Origin: Bacteroidaceae bacterium
GTDB taxonomy: Bacteria; Bacteroidota; Bacteroidia; Bacteroidales; Bacteroidaceae
Length of the DNA stretch: 42,395 nucleotides
Assembly: GCA_017503645.1 (NCBI GenBank)
Contig: JAFVSR010000006.1
Span: 1 to 42,395 of the forward strand
Reading direction: 5' to 3'
This document shows, in pieces, positions 1 through 8,938 of this stretch (positions within the stretch are counted from its first letter, which is position 1; each line of letters begins with the position of its first letter). Position numbers and translations under genes: made by a program. The notes below the pieces were generated by a model. It saw only the letters and a list, made by a program, of their open reading frames with translations, ran no database searches and was not told where the DNA came from.

Positions 1-334
1 GATTTAAGTTATACACTTGGGACTTAGCCCCTTCGTCAAACCAAAGATAGCGATTGCGGTCTTATTTTTATTCTGCCGGGGTAAAAACTTGTTCTTATAT
101 TGGTTTGAGCGACAAAAAGGAGATAAAAGAATTAGGATTAAACAAAGAAAGGCTCACGGGCCACCGAGAAATCCATATCAAAACATTCCATAAAAACGAA
201 AAGACTATACATTAACACCCGCAACCACCACAAGCAAACAATATTTTAACGCGGTTATCAACCGCCGTAACATATTTTCACTAAAAGCACATTAAAAAAA
301 AGATATATATACCCACTTATTACAAAAAAAAAGG
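1..334. other. Non-coding region upstream of the Fur-family gene
   Basis: I see no convincing gene in this AT-rich stretch. It holds a small perfect hairpin at 251-256/260-265 (GCGGTT paired with AACCGC across a 3-base loop). It also has a possible leftward -7 box at 42-49, listed separately, and the fur promoter just beyond its right end. The first 60 bases could be the leader of a leftward gene that starts outside the window; no leftward start codon for such a gene is visible here. Confidence 0.4.
42..49 (-). promoter_or_regulatory. Possible leftward -7 box
   Basis: Read on the minus strand this is TATCTTTG, a perfect match to the Bacteroidetes TAnnTTTG box. No TTTG lies at the usual distance upstream, so support is weak. 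If real, it drives a gene to the left of the window, divergent from the Fur-family gene. Confidence 0.3.
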
Positions 335-342
335 TAACTTTG
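335..342 (+). promoter_or_regulatory. -7 promoter box for fur-purA operon
   Basis: TAACTTTG matches the Bacteroidetes -7 consensus exactly. It would place the transcription start near 349, so translation must begin at the ATG at 362 rather than at the in-frame GTG at 344. No clear -33 element was found. Confidence 0.6.
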
Positions 343-361
343 TGTGCTATGCCTACCCAAG

Positions 362-832
362 ATGAATAACAATAACAACGAGGATGCAATAATTCAGATA
401 TTTACCGACTACTTGAAGGTAAACAAGATGCGTTGTACCCCCGAGCGTTATGCCATCCTGCGGGCAATATACTCCATAAACGGCAGTTTCGACATAGAAA
501 CACTGCTGCACATTATGGAGGAGCGGGAGAAGTTCAGGGTGAGCCGTGCAACCATATACAATACAATTTCGTTACTAATCAGCGCCAACCTTGTAACGCA
601 CCACGCATTCGGCAGCGAGTCGAAATACGAAAAGTGCTTCAACAGTGGCAAAGTGCATATGGTGTGCACAAACTGCAATAAGGTGACGGAAATAAACAAT
701 TTGGATTTAACAGATAAAATAGCGAATATTAAAAAATTTCATTCAACACATTACTCGCTGTATATTTATGGGCTTTGCAACAAATGCCACCAGGCGGCAA
801 AGCGACGTATGCAGAGGGCGAAAAAAAGTTAG
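362..832 (+). CDS. Fur-family metal-responsive transcriptional regulator
   Basis: A 156-residue protein of about normal Fur length. The winged helix-turn-helix lies in residues about 24-80, with the recognition helix around VSRATIYNTIS (60-70). Two CxxC pairs, C102/C105 and C139/C142, match the structural zinc site of the family. The histidine-rich sensing stretch of typical Fur (HHxHxxC) is reduced to KVHMVC, so the second metal site may be altered; H130 and E110 remain at positions where Fur has ligands. The start at 362 is chosen because the promoter at 335-342 rules out the GTG at 344. The gene ends four bases before purA and is probably co-transcribed with it. Whether it senses iron, zinc, manganese or peroxide cannot be told from sequence. 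Confidence 0.88.
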   Translation: MNNNNNEDAIIQIFTDYLKVNKMRCTPERYAILRAIYSINGSFDIETLLHIMEEREKFRVSRATIYNTISLLISANLVTHHAFGSESKYEKCFNSGKVHMVCTNCNKVTEINNLDLTDKIANIKKFHSTHYSLYIYGLCNKCHQAAKRRMQRAKKS

Positions 833-836
833 AACA

Positions 837-2105
837 ATGAAACAGAATATCGACGTACTTTTGGGACTACAATGGGGAGACGAAGGTAAAGGAAAAATCG
901 TAGATGTGCTAACACCAAAATACGATGTAGTGGCACGCTTCCAGGGCGGCCCCAACGCCGGACACACATTGGAGTTCAACGGCAAGAAATTTGTATTGCG
1001 CTCAATACCCTCGGGAATATTCCAGGGTGGGCAGACAAACATCATAGGCAACGGCGTGGTGCTCGACCCCGCGCTGTTCAAAGGCGAGGCCGAGGACCTT
1101 GTAAAGGCCGGATACGACCTCACCAAGAACCTCTTTATTTCAAAGAAGGCACACCTGATATTGCCCACACACCGCGTGCTCGATGCCGCCTACGAGGCTG
1201 CTAAGGGCGATGCCAAGGTGGGCACCACAGGCAAAGGCATTGGCCCCACATACACCGACAAGATAAGCCGCAACGGCTTGCGCGTGGGTGATATATTGGA
1301 GAACTTCGAGGCTAAATATGCTGCGGCAAAGGCACGCCACGAGGAGATTCTAAGGAATATGAACTACAGCTACGACATTGCCGAGATGGAGGCCAAATGG
1401 CTCGAGGGCATAGAGTACCTCAAGAACTTCCGCCTCATCGACAGCGAGCAGATGATTAACGACCTTATGAACGAGGGTAAGAGCGTGCTGTGCGAGGGAG
1501 CACAGGGCAGCCTGCTCGATGTGGATTTCGGCAGCTACCCCTTTGTTACATCATCGAACACGGTATGCGCCGGTGCCTGCACAGGCTTGGGTGTTGCTCC
1601 CAACAGAATAGCCAATGTATATGGTATCACAAAGGCATACTGCACACGTGTGGGTTCGGGCCCCTTCCCCACAGAGCTTTTCGACGAGGTTGGCGCCGAG
1701 ATGCGCGACCGCGGCCACGAGTATGGCGCAGTGACAGGCCGTGAGCGCCGCTGCGGCTGGATAGACCTGGTAGCCCTCAAATACACCATTATGATTAACG
1801 GTGTCACACACCTCATACTTATGAAGAGCGACGTGCTCGACACGTTCCCCACAATAAAGGCCTGCGTGGCATACCGCAAGAATGGCGAGACACTCACCCA
1901 CTTCCCCTACGACATTGAGGGTGTGGAGCCCGTTTACACCGAGCTCAAGGGCTGGCAGACCGACCTCACACAGCTGAAGAACGAGGAGGAGTTGCCACAG
2001 GAGTTCAAGGAGTACATCGCGTTCCTGGAGAAGGAGCTGGGCGTGCCCGTGAAGTATGTATCAATAGGCCCCGACAGAGACCAGACAATCACACGTTCAA
2101 TCTAA
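837..2105 (+). CDS. purA: Adenylosuccinate synthetase
   Basis: This enzyme joins IMP and aspartate using GTP to make adenylosuccinate, the first committed step from IMP to AMP in the cytoplasm. The protein is 422 residues, close to the usual length. The N-terminal GDEGKGK phosphate loop contains the catalytic aspartate (D15), and GGPNAGHT carries the catalytic histidine (H43). Further family blocks include GTTGKGIGPTY and the C-terminal SIGPDRDQTI. The start at 837 is preferred over upstream in-frame codons because it gives the conserved N-terminus and lies just after the Fur-family stop codon. It sits second in the fur-purA operon, so the regulator may link purine synthesis to metal status, though that is inference. 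Confidence 0.97.
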   Translation: MKQNIDVLLGLQWGDEGKGKIVDVLTPKYDVVARFQGGPNAGHTLEFNGKKFVLRSIPSGIFQGGQTNIIGNGVVLDPALFKGEAEDLVKAGYDLTKNLFISKKAHLILPTHRVLDAAYEAAKGDAKVGTTGKGIGPTYTDKISRNGLRVGDILENFEAKYAAAKARHEEILRNMNYSYDIAEMEAKWLEGIEYLKNFRLIDSEQMINDLMNEGKSVLCEGAQGSLLDVDFGSYPFVTSSNTVCAGACTGLGVAPNRIANVYGITKAYCTRVGSGPFPTELFDEVGAEMRDRGHEYGAVTGRERRCGWIDLVALKYTIMINGVTHLILMKSDVLDTFPTIKACVAYRKNGETLTHFPYDIEGVEPVYTELKGWQTDLTQLKNEEELPQEFKEYIAFLEKELGVPVKYVSIGPDRDQTITRSI

Positions 2106-2115
2106 AAAACAAAGA

Positions 2116-2868
2116 ATGAATATATTATCAATAATCATCGCCTATGGACAAGAGGTGGGCTACAGCACCGCAAACAACGGTGCTGTGGGCTATAATTTCA
2201 CCTACATTCTTTTGTTCATCGGCATTGCCATTGCAAGCTATTTTGTACAGGCCAATCTAAAGAGCAAATTTGAGAAATACTCGAAGATGCCCATAGGACT
2301 CACAGGCCGCGAGATTGCCGAGAAGATGCTGCGCGACAACGGCATATATGACGTTACCGTGACAAGCACCCCCGGAATGCTCACCGACCACTACAACCCC
2401 ACCAACAAGACCGTGAACCTGAGCAAGGGTGTATATAACTCGGCAAGCATTGCCGCGGCAGCCGTTGCCGCCCACGAGTGTGGCCACGCCGTGCAGCACG
2501 CAAGAGCATACGCCCCTCTCACGCTGCGTTCCAAACTGGTGCCAGTGGTGCAGTTTTCATCGAGCATAATGTCGTGGATTCTGCTCATAGGAATACTCAC
2601 CGTGGAGATGTTCCCCGGCATACTGCTTGGCGGAATAGTGCTGTTTGCCACCACCACGCTGTTCAGTTTTGTCACCCTACCGGTGGAAATTGACGCCAGC
2701 CGCCGCGCATTGGCGTGGCTGTCGGCATCAGGGATAACCAACAGCAGCAACCACCGATATGCCGAAGGTGCATTGCGCTCGGCAGCATACACATACGTGG
2801 TGGCCGCCCTTTCGTCGCTTGCCACCCTGCTTTACTATGTAATGATTTACCTTAACAGAAGAGACTAA
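2116..2868 (+). CDS. Membrane-embedded zinc metallopeptidase (YugP/DUF2268-like membrane peptidase)
   Basis: A 250-residue protein with a hydrophobic segment at about 28-46 and three or more near 150-185 and 218-244. The zinc-peptidase motif HECGH is at 120-124, and PVEIDAS further on is a plausible site of the third metal ligand. This matches the YugP-type neutral zinc membrane peptidases (peptidase_Mx family), whose physiological substrates are poorly known. It starts ten bases after purA and overlaps the hisS start by one base (TAATG), so it is likely translated from the same messenger. The YugP assignment is firm; the process it serves is unknown. Confidence 0.85.
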   Translation: MNILSIIIAYGQEVGYSTANNGAVGYNFTYILLFIGIAIASYFVQANLKSKFEKYSKMPIGLTGREIAEKMLRDNGIYDVTVTSTPGMLTDHYNPTNKTVNLSKGVYNSASIAAAAVAAHECGHAVQHARAYAPLTLRSKLVPVVQFSSSIMSWILLIGILTVEMFPGILLGGIVLFATTTLFSFVTLPVEIDASRRALAWLSASGITNSSNHRYAEGALRSAAYTYVVAALSSLATLLYYVMIYLNRRD

Positions 2869-4229
2869 TGGCCGCAAAACCATCCATTCCAAAGGGAACA
2901 CGCGACTTCTCTCCCGTGGAGATGTCGAAGAGAAATTATATATTCGATACCATACGCCGTGCGTTTCACATATTCGGTTTCCAGCAGATAGAAACCCCTG
3001 CTATGGAGAACCTGTCCACACTGATGGGGAAATATGGCGACGAGGGCGACAAATTGCTGTTCAAGATACAGAACTCGGGCGACTACTTCAGAGGCCTCAC
3101 CGACGAGGAGTTGTTGAGCCGCGATGCAGCGAAGTTAGCTTCCAAATTCTGCGAAAAGGGGCTTCGATACGATCTCACCGTGCCGTTTGCACGCTACGTG
3201 GTGATGCACCGCGAGGAGCTTGTATTCCCCTTTAAGCGTTACCAGATACAGCCCGTATGGCGTGCCGACCGCCCGCAGAAGGGGCGCTATCGCGAGTTCT
3301 ACCAGTGCGATGCCGATATCATAGGCAACAACTCACTTGTGAACGAAATAGAGCTCATACAACTCATTGACTATGTGTTTACAAAACTCGGTATACGTGT
3401 AGCCATCAAGCTGAACAACCGTAAGATTCTTGCAGGCATAGCCGAGGTAATAGGTGAGCCCGACAAGATTGTGGACATCACCGTGGCCATAGACAAGATA
3501 GACAAGATAGGGCTCGACGGTGTGGTGGCAGAACTCAAGGAGAAAGGCATAGGCGAAACATCGGTAGAGAAGTTGTTGCCCATACTGCAGGCACAAGGCG
3601 GCAACAAGGAGAAGTTGCAGATTATCGCACAGACACTGCAAGGCAATGCCACAGGCGAAAAGGGTGTGGCGGAGATAAGCTACATACTTAATGCGTTCGA
3701 CACGCTGCACATAAACAGCGCATTGGACCTCGACCTCACACTTGCCCGCGGTCTCAACTACTACACCGGTGCCATTTTAGAGGTAAAAGCCCTTGATGTG
3801 GCAATAGGCAGCATCACAGGCGGTGGAAGATACGACAACCTCACAGGTGTGTTCGGGCTCGACGGCGTGTCGGGTGTGGGAATATCCTTTGGTGCTGACC
3901 GCATATACGACGTAATGAACCAACTGAACCTTTACCCCGAGGAGTCGATACACACAACACAGGTGATGTTTGTAAACTTTGGCGAGAAGGAGGCTATGCA
4001 CTCATTGGGTATCATAGGCAGCCTGCGCGCGGCCGGCATATCGGCCGAGCTGTTCCCCAGCAGCGACAAGATGAAGAAGCAGATGGCATATGCCAACAGC
4101 CACAAAATCCCCTACGTTGCAATCATTGGCGAGCAGGAGATGCAGGATGGCACAATAGCTGTAAAGGATATGAACAGCGGCGAGCAGAAGCAGATGACCG
4201 CCGAGGAACTGAAAGAACTTTTGAAATAA
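2868..4229 (+). CDS. hisS: Histidyl-tRNA synthetase
   Basis: This class II synthetase charges tRNA-His in the cytoplasm. The 453-residue protein has motif 1 near the N-terminus ([14 protein letters not shown]...), motif 2 around [19 protein letters not shown], the histidine-specific signature [10 protein letters not shown], and motif 3 with [13 protein letters not shown]-terminal anticodon-binding domain follows (about residues 360-453). The ATG overlaps the last base of the upstream peptidase stop codon. The gene closes the operon and is followed directly by a strong hairpin at 4248-4282. Confidence 0.97.
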   Translation: MAAKPSIPKGTRDFSPVEMSKRNYIFDTIRRAFHIFGFQQIETPAMENLSTLMGKYGDEGDKLLFKIQNSGDYFRGLTDEELLSRDAAKLASKFCEKGLRYDLTVPFARYVVMHREELVFPFKRYQIQPVWRADRPQKGRYREFYQCDADIIGNNSLVNEIELIQLIDYVFTKLGIRVAIKLNNRKILAGIAEVIGEPDKIVDITVAIDKIDKIGLDGVVAELKEKGIGETSVEKLLPILQAQGGNKEKLQIIAQTLQGNATGEKGVAEISYILNAFDTLHINSALDLDLTLARGLNYYTGAILEVKALDVAIGSITGGGRYDNLTGVFGLDGVSGVGISFGADRIYDVMNQLNLYPEESIHTTQVMFVNFGEKEAMHSLGIIGSLRAAGISAELFPSSDKMKKQMAYANSHKIPYVAIIGEQEMQDGTIAVKDMNSGEQKQMTAEELKELLK

Positions 4230-4247
4230 ACAAACAGACTCGATAAT

Positions 4248-4282
4248 ACAAATCGGCCTGCGCATTGCGCAGGCCGATTTGT
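4248..4282. terminator. Bidirectional terminator between hisS and lipoprotein gene
   Basis: A 15-bp perfect stem (4248-4262 with 4268-4282) encloses a 5-base loop. It sits between two convergent genes, 18 bases after hisS and 3 bases beyond the leftward gene's stop, so it probably ends both transcripts. Confidence 0.8.
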
Positions 4283-4284
4283 GT

Positions 4285-4710
4285 TTACTCGTTAGGCTTA
4301 TACGAATGCAGCACCGTATAATCGCCATCGACCACCCAACACCCATCCTTCTGCAACATACGCGCCACGGTGGTGAGCGTGCGCCCAAGCGGGCTCACTC
4401 CCTGCAATTCAACCCAAGCGACGTCGCCCTCATAGGTTATCTTCACAGCCTTGTAATCGGCAGTGTAATCGGCAGTGCGCTCCTTGTAGTCGGCCGACCT
4501 TGCAGCAAGGTCCAAATAGTCGCACACGGCATCGTAATAGGCAGGGTTGGTAAAATATATGTTCTGCTTCACATAGCGCAAATCGCCCGACGTGAGCGCA
4601 TTGAAGAGGTTCACGGCAACATCCTCGGGCGGCGTGGTGGCATTACAACCCAGAAGTGTTGCAGCCACTACCAATGCATAGAGTATTTTGGTAAATTGTG
4701 TTTTCATCAT
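4285..4710 (-). CDS. Small lipoprotein, DUF4878-like
   Basis: A 141-residue protein with a lipoprotein signal peptide ending in the lipobox LLGC (cysteine near residue 22). The mature part has the compact alpha+beta look of the DUF4878/NTF2-like lipoproteins common in Bacteroidales (PPEDVAVNLFNALTSGD..., then a strand-rich C-terminal half ending in GCWVVDGDYTV). A short local duplication, TADYTADYKA, is visible near residue 82 and is mirrored by repeated DNA around 4450-4475. Two consecutive Met codons open the gene, so the exact start is uncertain by one codon. Function is unknown. It reads in the same direction as the GNAT gene upstream, 59 bases away, with a possible variant -7 box (TACTTTCG) at 4725-4732 of its own. 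Confidence 0.75.
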   Translation of the reverse strand: MMKTQFTKILYALVVAATLLGCNATTPPEDVAVNLFNALTSGDLRYVKQNIYFTNPAYYDAVCDYLDLAARSADYKERTADYTADYKAVKITYEGDVAWVELQGVSPLGRTLTTVARMLQKDGCWVVDGDYTVLHSYKPNE

Positions 4711-4769
4711 ATTTGATTTATGCGCGAAAGTAGTAATATTTTTGCAAAAAACAGCCGGTGTCCACAGGG

Positions 4770-5639
4770 TTATTTGTCGAGCATAAGCGAAATATCAATG
4801 GTAGGTGGCAAAGCCGCCGGTGCATGGCACAACCAATGAGACATAAACGAGGGGGCACCTCCTGTTGCCATATATGCCAGCGAGTTCACACCGAAACTGC
4901 GGCACAAGGCACTCTTTAGCCACTCGCAGGCAGCACTGTCGCCGCCCTCAACGGCAAGCAACAGCAACCGCGTACCATCCTTTATGGCAAAGGCCGCCGC
5001 AACAGGCCGCCCGCCCTGCATAGCCATATAGCAACCGCCGCCCTGCGCACGGCAAGAGGCAATATTCAACGCTATGAGTTCGCGCGAATGAAGAACCACT
5101 GGCCACCCGGCGCGTTGCCACCCCACCCACGAAGAATATACATCATCGGCCGAAGATGCCTGCATCAAGGTGTAAGCGCCCGCAACACCATCGCACAAAG
5201 CATACTCTTTAACCTCCCTGCAAGAGCAATGAGCATAACCCAATCGGGCATAAAACCCGCGCAGAGCATCGGTGGCAGGCAGCAAAAAGAGGAGATGCAC
5301 TCCCCTGCCGCGCAGCAGTTGCTCCACCTGCCGCATAAGCAACGACATATAACCCCGCCCGCGATAACGGGGGTGAGATGCCACCGCATAGATATATGCA
5401 GCCCGCACGTTTTCGCCGCCATTGTACAGGGTAAACGGCAGCGCATAGAGCACCGACACCACCTGCCCGCCCAACGAGAGCGTGTGCGCAACCTCCTCGC
5501 AAGGATATGCGGCAAAGAAGGCGTCGATATATTCGTAGCTGTCGCCAAACACATCGTGCCACAAAGTGCGCAACTGCTCCTTCACCGCTGCGGGTGGCAG
5601 GGCATTGAACAGCGGCGTTGCGTTGTCATCGATTTTCAT
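4770..5639 (-). CDS. GNAT-family N-acetyltransferase
   Basis: A 289-residue protein. The acetyl-CoA binding core, motif A, is VASHPRYRGRGYMSLLM near residues 87-103, followed by GFYARLGYAHC, the usual end of the GNAT fold. The C-terminal half (about 150-289) is less typical and may form a second, degenerate acetyltransferase-like lobe, as in two-domain GNAT proteins. The substrate cannot be predicted. The gene faces away from pta, and a leftward -7 box lies 26 bases before its ATG. The protein is notably rich in Ala and Cys. Confidence 0.8.
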   Translation of the reverse strand: MKIDDNATPLFNALPPAAVKEQLRTLWHDVFGDSYEYIDAFFAAYPCEEVAHTLSLGGQVVSVLYALPFTLYNGGENVRAAYIYAVASHPRYRGRGYMSLLMRQVEQLLRGRGVHLLFLLPATDALRGFYARLGYAHCSCREVKEYALCDGVAGAYTLMQASSADDVYSSWVGWQRAGWPVVLHSRELIALNIASCRAQGGGCYMAMQGGRPVAAAFAIKDGTRLLLLAVEGGDSAACEWLKSALCRSFGVNSLAYMATGGAPSFMSHWLCHAPAALPPTIDISLMLDK

Positions 5640-5664
5640 ATTGCTCCGTTATTTGTTATTATCA

Positions 5665-5672
5665 CAAAATTA
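5665..5672 (-). promoter_or_regulatory. -7 promoter box for GNAT gene
   Basis: On the minus strand this is TAATTTTG, a full match to TAnnTTTG. It lies 26 bases upstream of the GNAT start codon. No good -33 element is visible on that strand, and the region overlaps the divergent pta promoter. Confidence 0.4.
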
Positions 5673-5682
5673 TACAATATAT

Positions 5683-5714
5683 TTTGCTTAAAGAATTAAA
5701 AAGGTTTAACTTTG
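5683..5714 (+). promoter_or_regulatory. Consensus promoter for pta-ackA
   Basis: TTTG at 5683-5686 and TAACTTTG at 5707-5714 are separated by 20 bases, the Bacteroidetes -33/-7 arrangement. Transcription would start near 5721 and leave a leader of about 130 bases before pta. A 6-bp hairpin (5734-5739 with 5745-5750) stands near the leader's 5' end. Confidence 0.75.
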
Positions 5715-5851
5715 CATAGATAATGCGAAAATATGGCGGTAATGCCGCCACCGCGCTGCAACAACCCTTGCCTGCGAGATAACATTCCACAGACAACCGA
5801 CGTTTCAGAGGAAGATTCAGAATTTATTGAAACCATAAAAATAATTACACA

Positions 5852-6862
5852 ATGGATGTTATTAAAAATCTAATCGAGCGCGCTTGCAACAACCAGCAGC
5901 GCATCGTTCTCCCCGAAGGCACCGAGGAGCGCACACTGAAAGCTGCCGACAAAGCCATTGCCGATGGCATAGCTCAAATTATTCTCATTGGCAACAAAGA
6001 GGAGATTTTGACACTTGCAGGCAAATGGGGCCTTGCCAACATTGAGAAGGCAACAATCATCGACCCCGAAAACAACCCCGATGCAGAGAAATATGCCACA
6101 CTGCTCTACGAACTTCGCAAGGCAAAAGGTATGACAATGGAGGATGCACAGAAACTTGTATGCAACCCCCTCTATCTGGGCTGCCTCATCATAAAGAACG
6201 GCGATGCCGACGGTCAGGTTGCCGGTGCACTTAACACCACAGGTAACGTACTGCGCCCCGCATTGCAGATTATAAAGACATCACCCGGCATCAGCTGCGT
6301 ATCGGGCGCAATGATGATGATTACCAAGGCGAAGGAGTATGGCGAGGATGGCGTACTCTTTGTAGGTGACGTTGCCGTTACCCCCACACCCGATGCCAAC
6401 CAGCTGTCGCAGATTGCAGTGTGCACCGCACAGACAGCGAAAGCCATTGCAGGCTTCGAGGAGCCCCGCGTAGCAATGCTCAGCTTCTCGACCAAAGGTT
6501 CGGCCAAGCACGAAATGGTTGACAAAGTGGTTGAGGCAACAAAGCTCGCACACGAACTTGCACCCGAACTCTCTATCGACGGCGAATTGCAGGCCGATGC
6601 TGCTCTCGTACCCTTCGTAGGCCAGAGCAAGGCTCCCGGTTCAACCGTAGCAGGAAAAGCCAACGTACTCATCTTCCCCGACCTCGGTGCCGGAAACATT
6701 GGCTACAAGCTGGTACAGCGTTTGGGCGGTGCCGAAGCCATCGGCCCCGTATTGCAGGGTATTGCACGCCCCGTGAACGACCTTTCACGCGGTTGCTCTA
6801 TCGAGGATGTTTATATGATGATTGCCATTACAGCCAACCAAGCTATTGCAGCTAAAAAATAA
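5852..6862 (+). CDS. pta: Phosphate acetyltransferase
   Basis: This enzyme converts acetyl-CoA and phosphate to acetyl phosphate and CoA. At 336 residues it is the short, single-domain form without the N-terminal regulatory domain of enterobacterial Pta. It starts with the usual LIERACNNQQRIVLPEGTEERTL-type N-terminus and keeps the GxTANVLIFPDLxAGNIGYK-like block near the C-terminus (KANVLIFPDLGAGN). It is 12 bases ahead of ackA and shares its consensus promoter, so the two form the acetate-producing, ATP-yielding end of fermentation. KorAB and this pair fit an anaerobic metabolism. Confidence 0.96.
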   Translation: MDVIKNLIERACNNQQRIVLPEGTEERTLKAADKAIADGIAQIILIGNKEEILTLAGKWGLANIEKATIIDPENNPDAEKYATLLYELRKAKGMTMEDAQKLVCNPLYLGCLIIKNGDADGQVAGALNTTGNVLRPALQIIKTSPGISCVSGAMMMITKAKEYGEDGVLFVGDVAVTPTPDANQLSQIAVCTAQTAKAIAGFEEPRVAMLSFSTKGSAKHEMVDKVVEATKLAHELAPELSIDGELQADAALVPFVGQSKAPGSTVAGKANVLIFPDLGAGNIGYKLVQRLGGAEAIGPVLQGIARPVNDLSRGCSIEDVYMMIAITANQAIAAKK

Positions 6863-6874
6863 CAGATACACAAA

Positions 6875-8080
6875 ATGAAAATACTTGTATTAAACTGCGG
6901 AAGTTCATCTATCAAATACCAGTTGTTTGATATTGAGTCAAAAGAGGTTATTGCAAAAGGAGGTATCGAGAAGATTGGTCTCGAGGGCTCTTTCATAAAG
7001 TTCACATTGCCCAACGGCGAGAAAGAGACCATCACTACTGCAATCCCCGAGCACACAACAGGCGTGCGCCTTATCATCGACCTGCTGACAAGCGACAAGT
7101 ACGGCGTTGTAAAATCCATTGAGGAGATTGATGCAGTGGGCCACCGTATGGTACACGGCGGCGAGAAGTTCAGCGCATCTACCCTGCTCACCCCCGAGGT
7201 GTTGGAGACATTCGAGGCCTGCAACGACCTTGCTCCCTTGCACAACCCCGCAAACCTCAAGGGTGTGAATGCTGTTAAAGAGGTTGCCCCCGATATGCCC
7301 CAGGTTGGTGTATTCGACACAGCCTTCCACCAGACAATGCCCGACTACGCATATATGTATGCCGTTCCCTACGAGCTCTACGAAAAGTATGGTGTTCGTC
7401 GTTACGGTTTCCACGGAACATCGCACCGCTACATCACAAAGCGCGCCTTAGAGATGCTTGGCATCCCCGCTGAAGGCAGCAAGATAATTACCTGCCACAT
7501 TGGTAACGGTGGTTCTTGTGCAGCTGTGAAAGACGGCAAGAGCATAGACACATCTATGGGCCTCACACCCCTTGCCGGTCTTATGATGGGTACACGAAGC
7601 GGCGACATCGACCCGGGTGCAATTCCCTTCATTATGGACAAGATGGGCTTGGATGCACAAGGTCTTTCGGACCTTTTGAACAAGAAATCGGGTGTTGTAG
7701 GCATTTCGGGTGTATCGAGCGATATGCGCGAAGTGAAGGCGGCAGCCGAGGCCGGCAACAAGCGTGCCGAACTTGCCAACACAATGTATTTCTACCGCAT
7801 AAAGAAATATATAGGCGAGTACGCAGCTGCTATGGGCGGCGTGGATGTAATCATCTTTGCAGGTGGTGTTGGCGAGAACCAGGCCGACTGCCGCGAAGCC
7901 GTCCTCGAAGGTCTTGAATTTATGGGCGTTGAACTCGACAAGGAGGTTAATGCAAGAACCCGTGGCGAGGAGGCAATCCTTTCTACTCCCACATCAAAGG
8001 TTAAGGTATTGCTTATCCCCACCGACGAGGAGCTTATGATTGCAAGCGACACTTACGAGATTGTAAAAGGTATGAAATAA
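6875..8080 (+). CDS. ackA: Acetate kinase
   Basis: This enzyme transfers phosphate from acetyl phosphate to ADP, giving acetate and ATP. The 401-residue length is standard. Visible signatures are VLNCGSSSIKYQLFD at the start, GHRMVHGG, FDTAFHQTMP, RRYGFHGTSHRY (containing the active-site histidine) and HIGNGGSCAAV, all characteristic of the ASKHA fold. It follows pta by 12 bases and ends at a 22-bp terminator stem. Confidence 0.97.
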   Translation: MKILVLNCGSSSIKYQLFDIESKEVIAKGGIEKIGLEGSFIKFTLPNGEKETITTAIPEHTTGVRLIIDLLTSDKYGVVKSIEEIDAVGHRMVHGGEKFSASTLLTPEVLETFEACNDLAPLHNPANLKGVNAVKEVAPDMPQVGVFDTAFHQTMPDYAYMYAVPYELYEKYGVRRYGFHGTSHRYITKRALEMLGIPAEGSKIITCHIGNGGSCAAVKDGKSIDTSMGLTPLAGLMMGTRSGDIDPGAIPFIMDKMGLDAQGLSDLLNKKSGVVGISGVSSDMREVKAAAEAGNKRAELANTMYFYRIKKYIGEYAAAMGGVDVIIFAGGVGENQADCREAVLEGLEFMGVELDKEVNARTRGEEAILSTPTSKVKVLLIPTDEELMIASDTYEIVKGMK

Positions 8081-8093
8081 CATTGAATACCAC

Positions 8094-8140
8094 ATATAAC
8101 TAAAGAAGGCAGCGCGGTGCGCTGCCTTCTTTAGTTATAT
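8094..8140. terminator. Bidirectional terminator between ackA and lpxH
   Basis: A perfect 22-bp stem (8094-8115 with 8119-8140) closed by a 3-base loop lies between convergent genes, 13 bases after ackA and 12 bases beyond the lpxH stop. The A/T-rich base of the stem gives U runs in both directions. Confidence 0.85.
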
Positions 8141-8152
8141 ATAAAGATAAAA

Positions 8153-8917
8153 TTATAAATCCTTGCTATAGCCCTCCACATAGTGTTTGCGCTGAATATC
8201 TTTACCATCGAACACCACGTATGCAAAGCAGCCTATCCAGTCGCCAAGGAATATGCAACGCGATGCATCGCCAAGCACTATATCCTCGTCTATGTGCCTA
8301 TGGCCGAAGATAAAGCAATCGACCGACGGGTGCTTCTTCAAATAATCGTTTGCGAACTGCACGCAGAACTCATTTTCGGCACCAAGAAAAGGGGTATCGC
8401 CCTTAACCTTATGCTTAATCATACTATGGCGCGCCCAGGCGTGCCCCATCCACAAAGCCCAACGGGGATGGAGTGCCGAGAAGCAGCGCTGCAAGAAACG
8501 GCTGTGGAATATCTTGCGCAGCAACAGGAACCAACGGTCCTTGGAGAACTCGTCGCCGTGAGCAAGAAAGAACTCCTTGCCATATAGCTCCACAAGGCAG
8601 GGTTCGCGGTGCAGTGTCACGCCACACTCCTTTTCGAAATAGTCGAGGCACCAAAGGTCGTGGTTACCCGTGAACAGGTGCACCTCCACCCCCTTATCGG
8701 TGAGCTCGGCTACTTTTCCCAGGAAACGGGTGAAGCCCTTGGGCACGGCATATTTATACTCGTACCAGAAATCGAACATATCGCCCAACATATACACGGC
8801 TGCGGCATCGTTCTTTATCTTGTCGAGAAACGATACCAAACGGCGCTCGTGGGTGCGGCTGTGCTCTATGGCCCAAGAGCCAAGATGCGCATCGGAAAGG
8901 AAATATATCTTTTTCAT
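8153..8917 (-). CDS. lpxH: UDP-2,3-diacylglucosamine diphosphatase, LpxH type
   Basis: This enzyme would cleave UDP-2,3-diacylglucosamine to lipid X in lipid A synthesis, at the cytoplasmic face of the inner membrane. The 254-residue protein shows the calcineurin-like metallophosphoesterase motifs SDAHLG (residues 8-13), GDMFDFW (45-51), GNHD (84-87) and GHRH in the C-terminal half. The DFWYEY stretch after the second motif is characteristic of LpxH-like enzymes. It is the last gene of the leftward efp operon, 21 bases after the DUF59 gene. Confidence 0.88.
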   Translation of the reverse strand: MKKIYFLSDAHLGSWAIEHSRTHERRLVSFLDKIKNDAAAVYMLGDMFDFWYEYKYAVPKGFTRFLGKVAELTDKGVEVHLFTGNHDLWCLDYFEKECGVTLHREPCLVELYGKEFFLAHGDEFSKDRWFLLLRKIFHSRFLQRCFSALHPRWALWMGHAWARHSMIKHKVKGDTPFLGAENEFCVQFANDYLKKHPSVDCFIFGHRHIDEDIVLGDASRCIFLGDWIGCFAYVVFDGKDIQRKHYVEGYSKDL

Positions 8918-8938
8918 AGAACGTGCAAGTGTTATATT

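Noticed and set aside
251-265. Small hairpin as a Fur operator or terminator
   Set aside because: The stem is only 6 bp with a 3-base loop, no T run follows, and it does not resemble a known Fur box.
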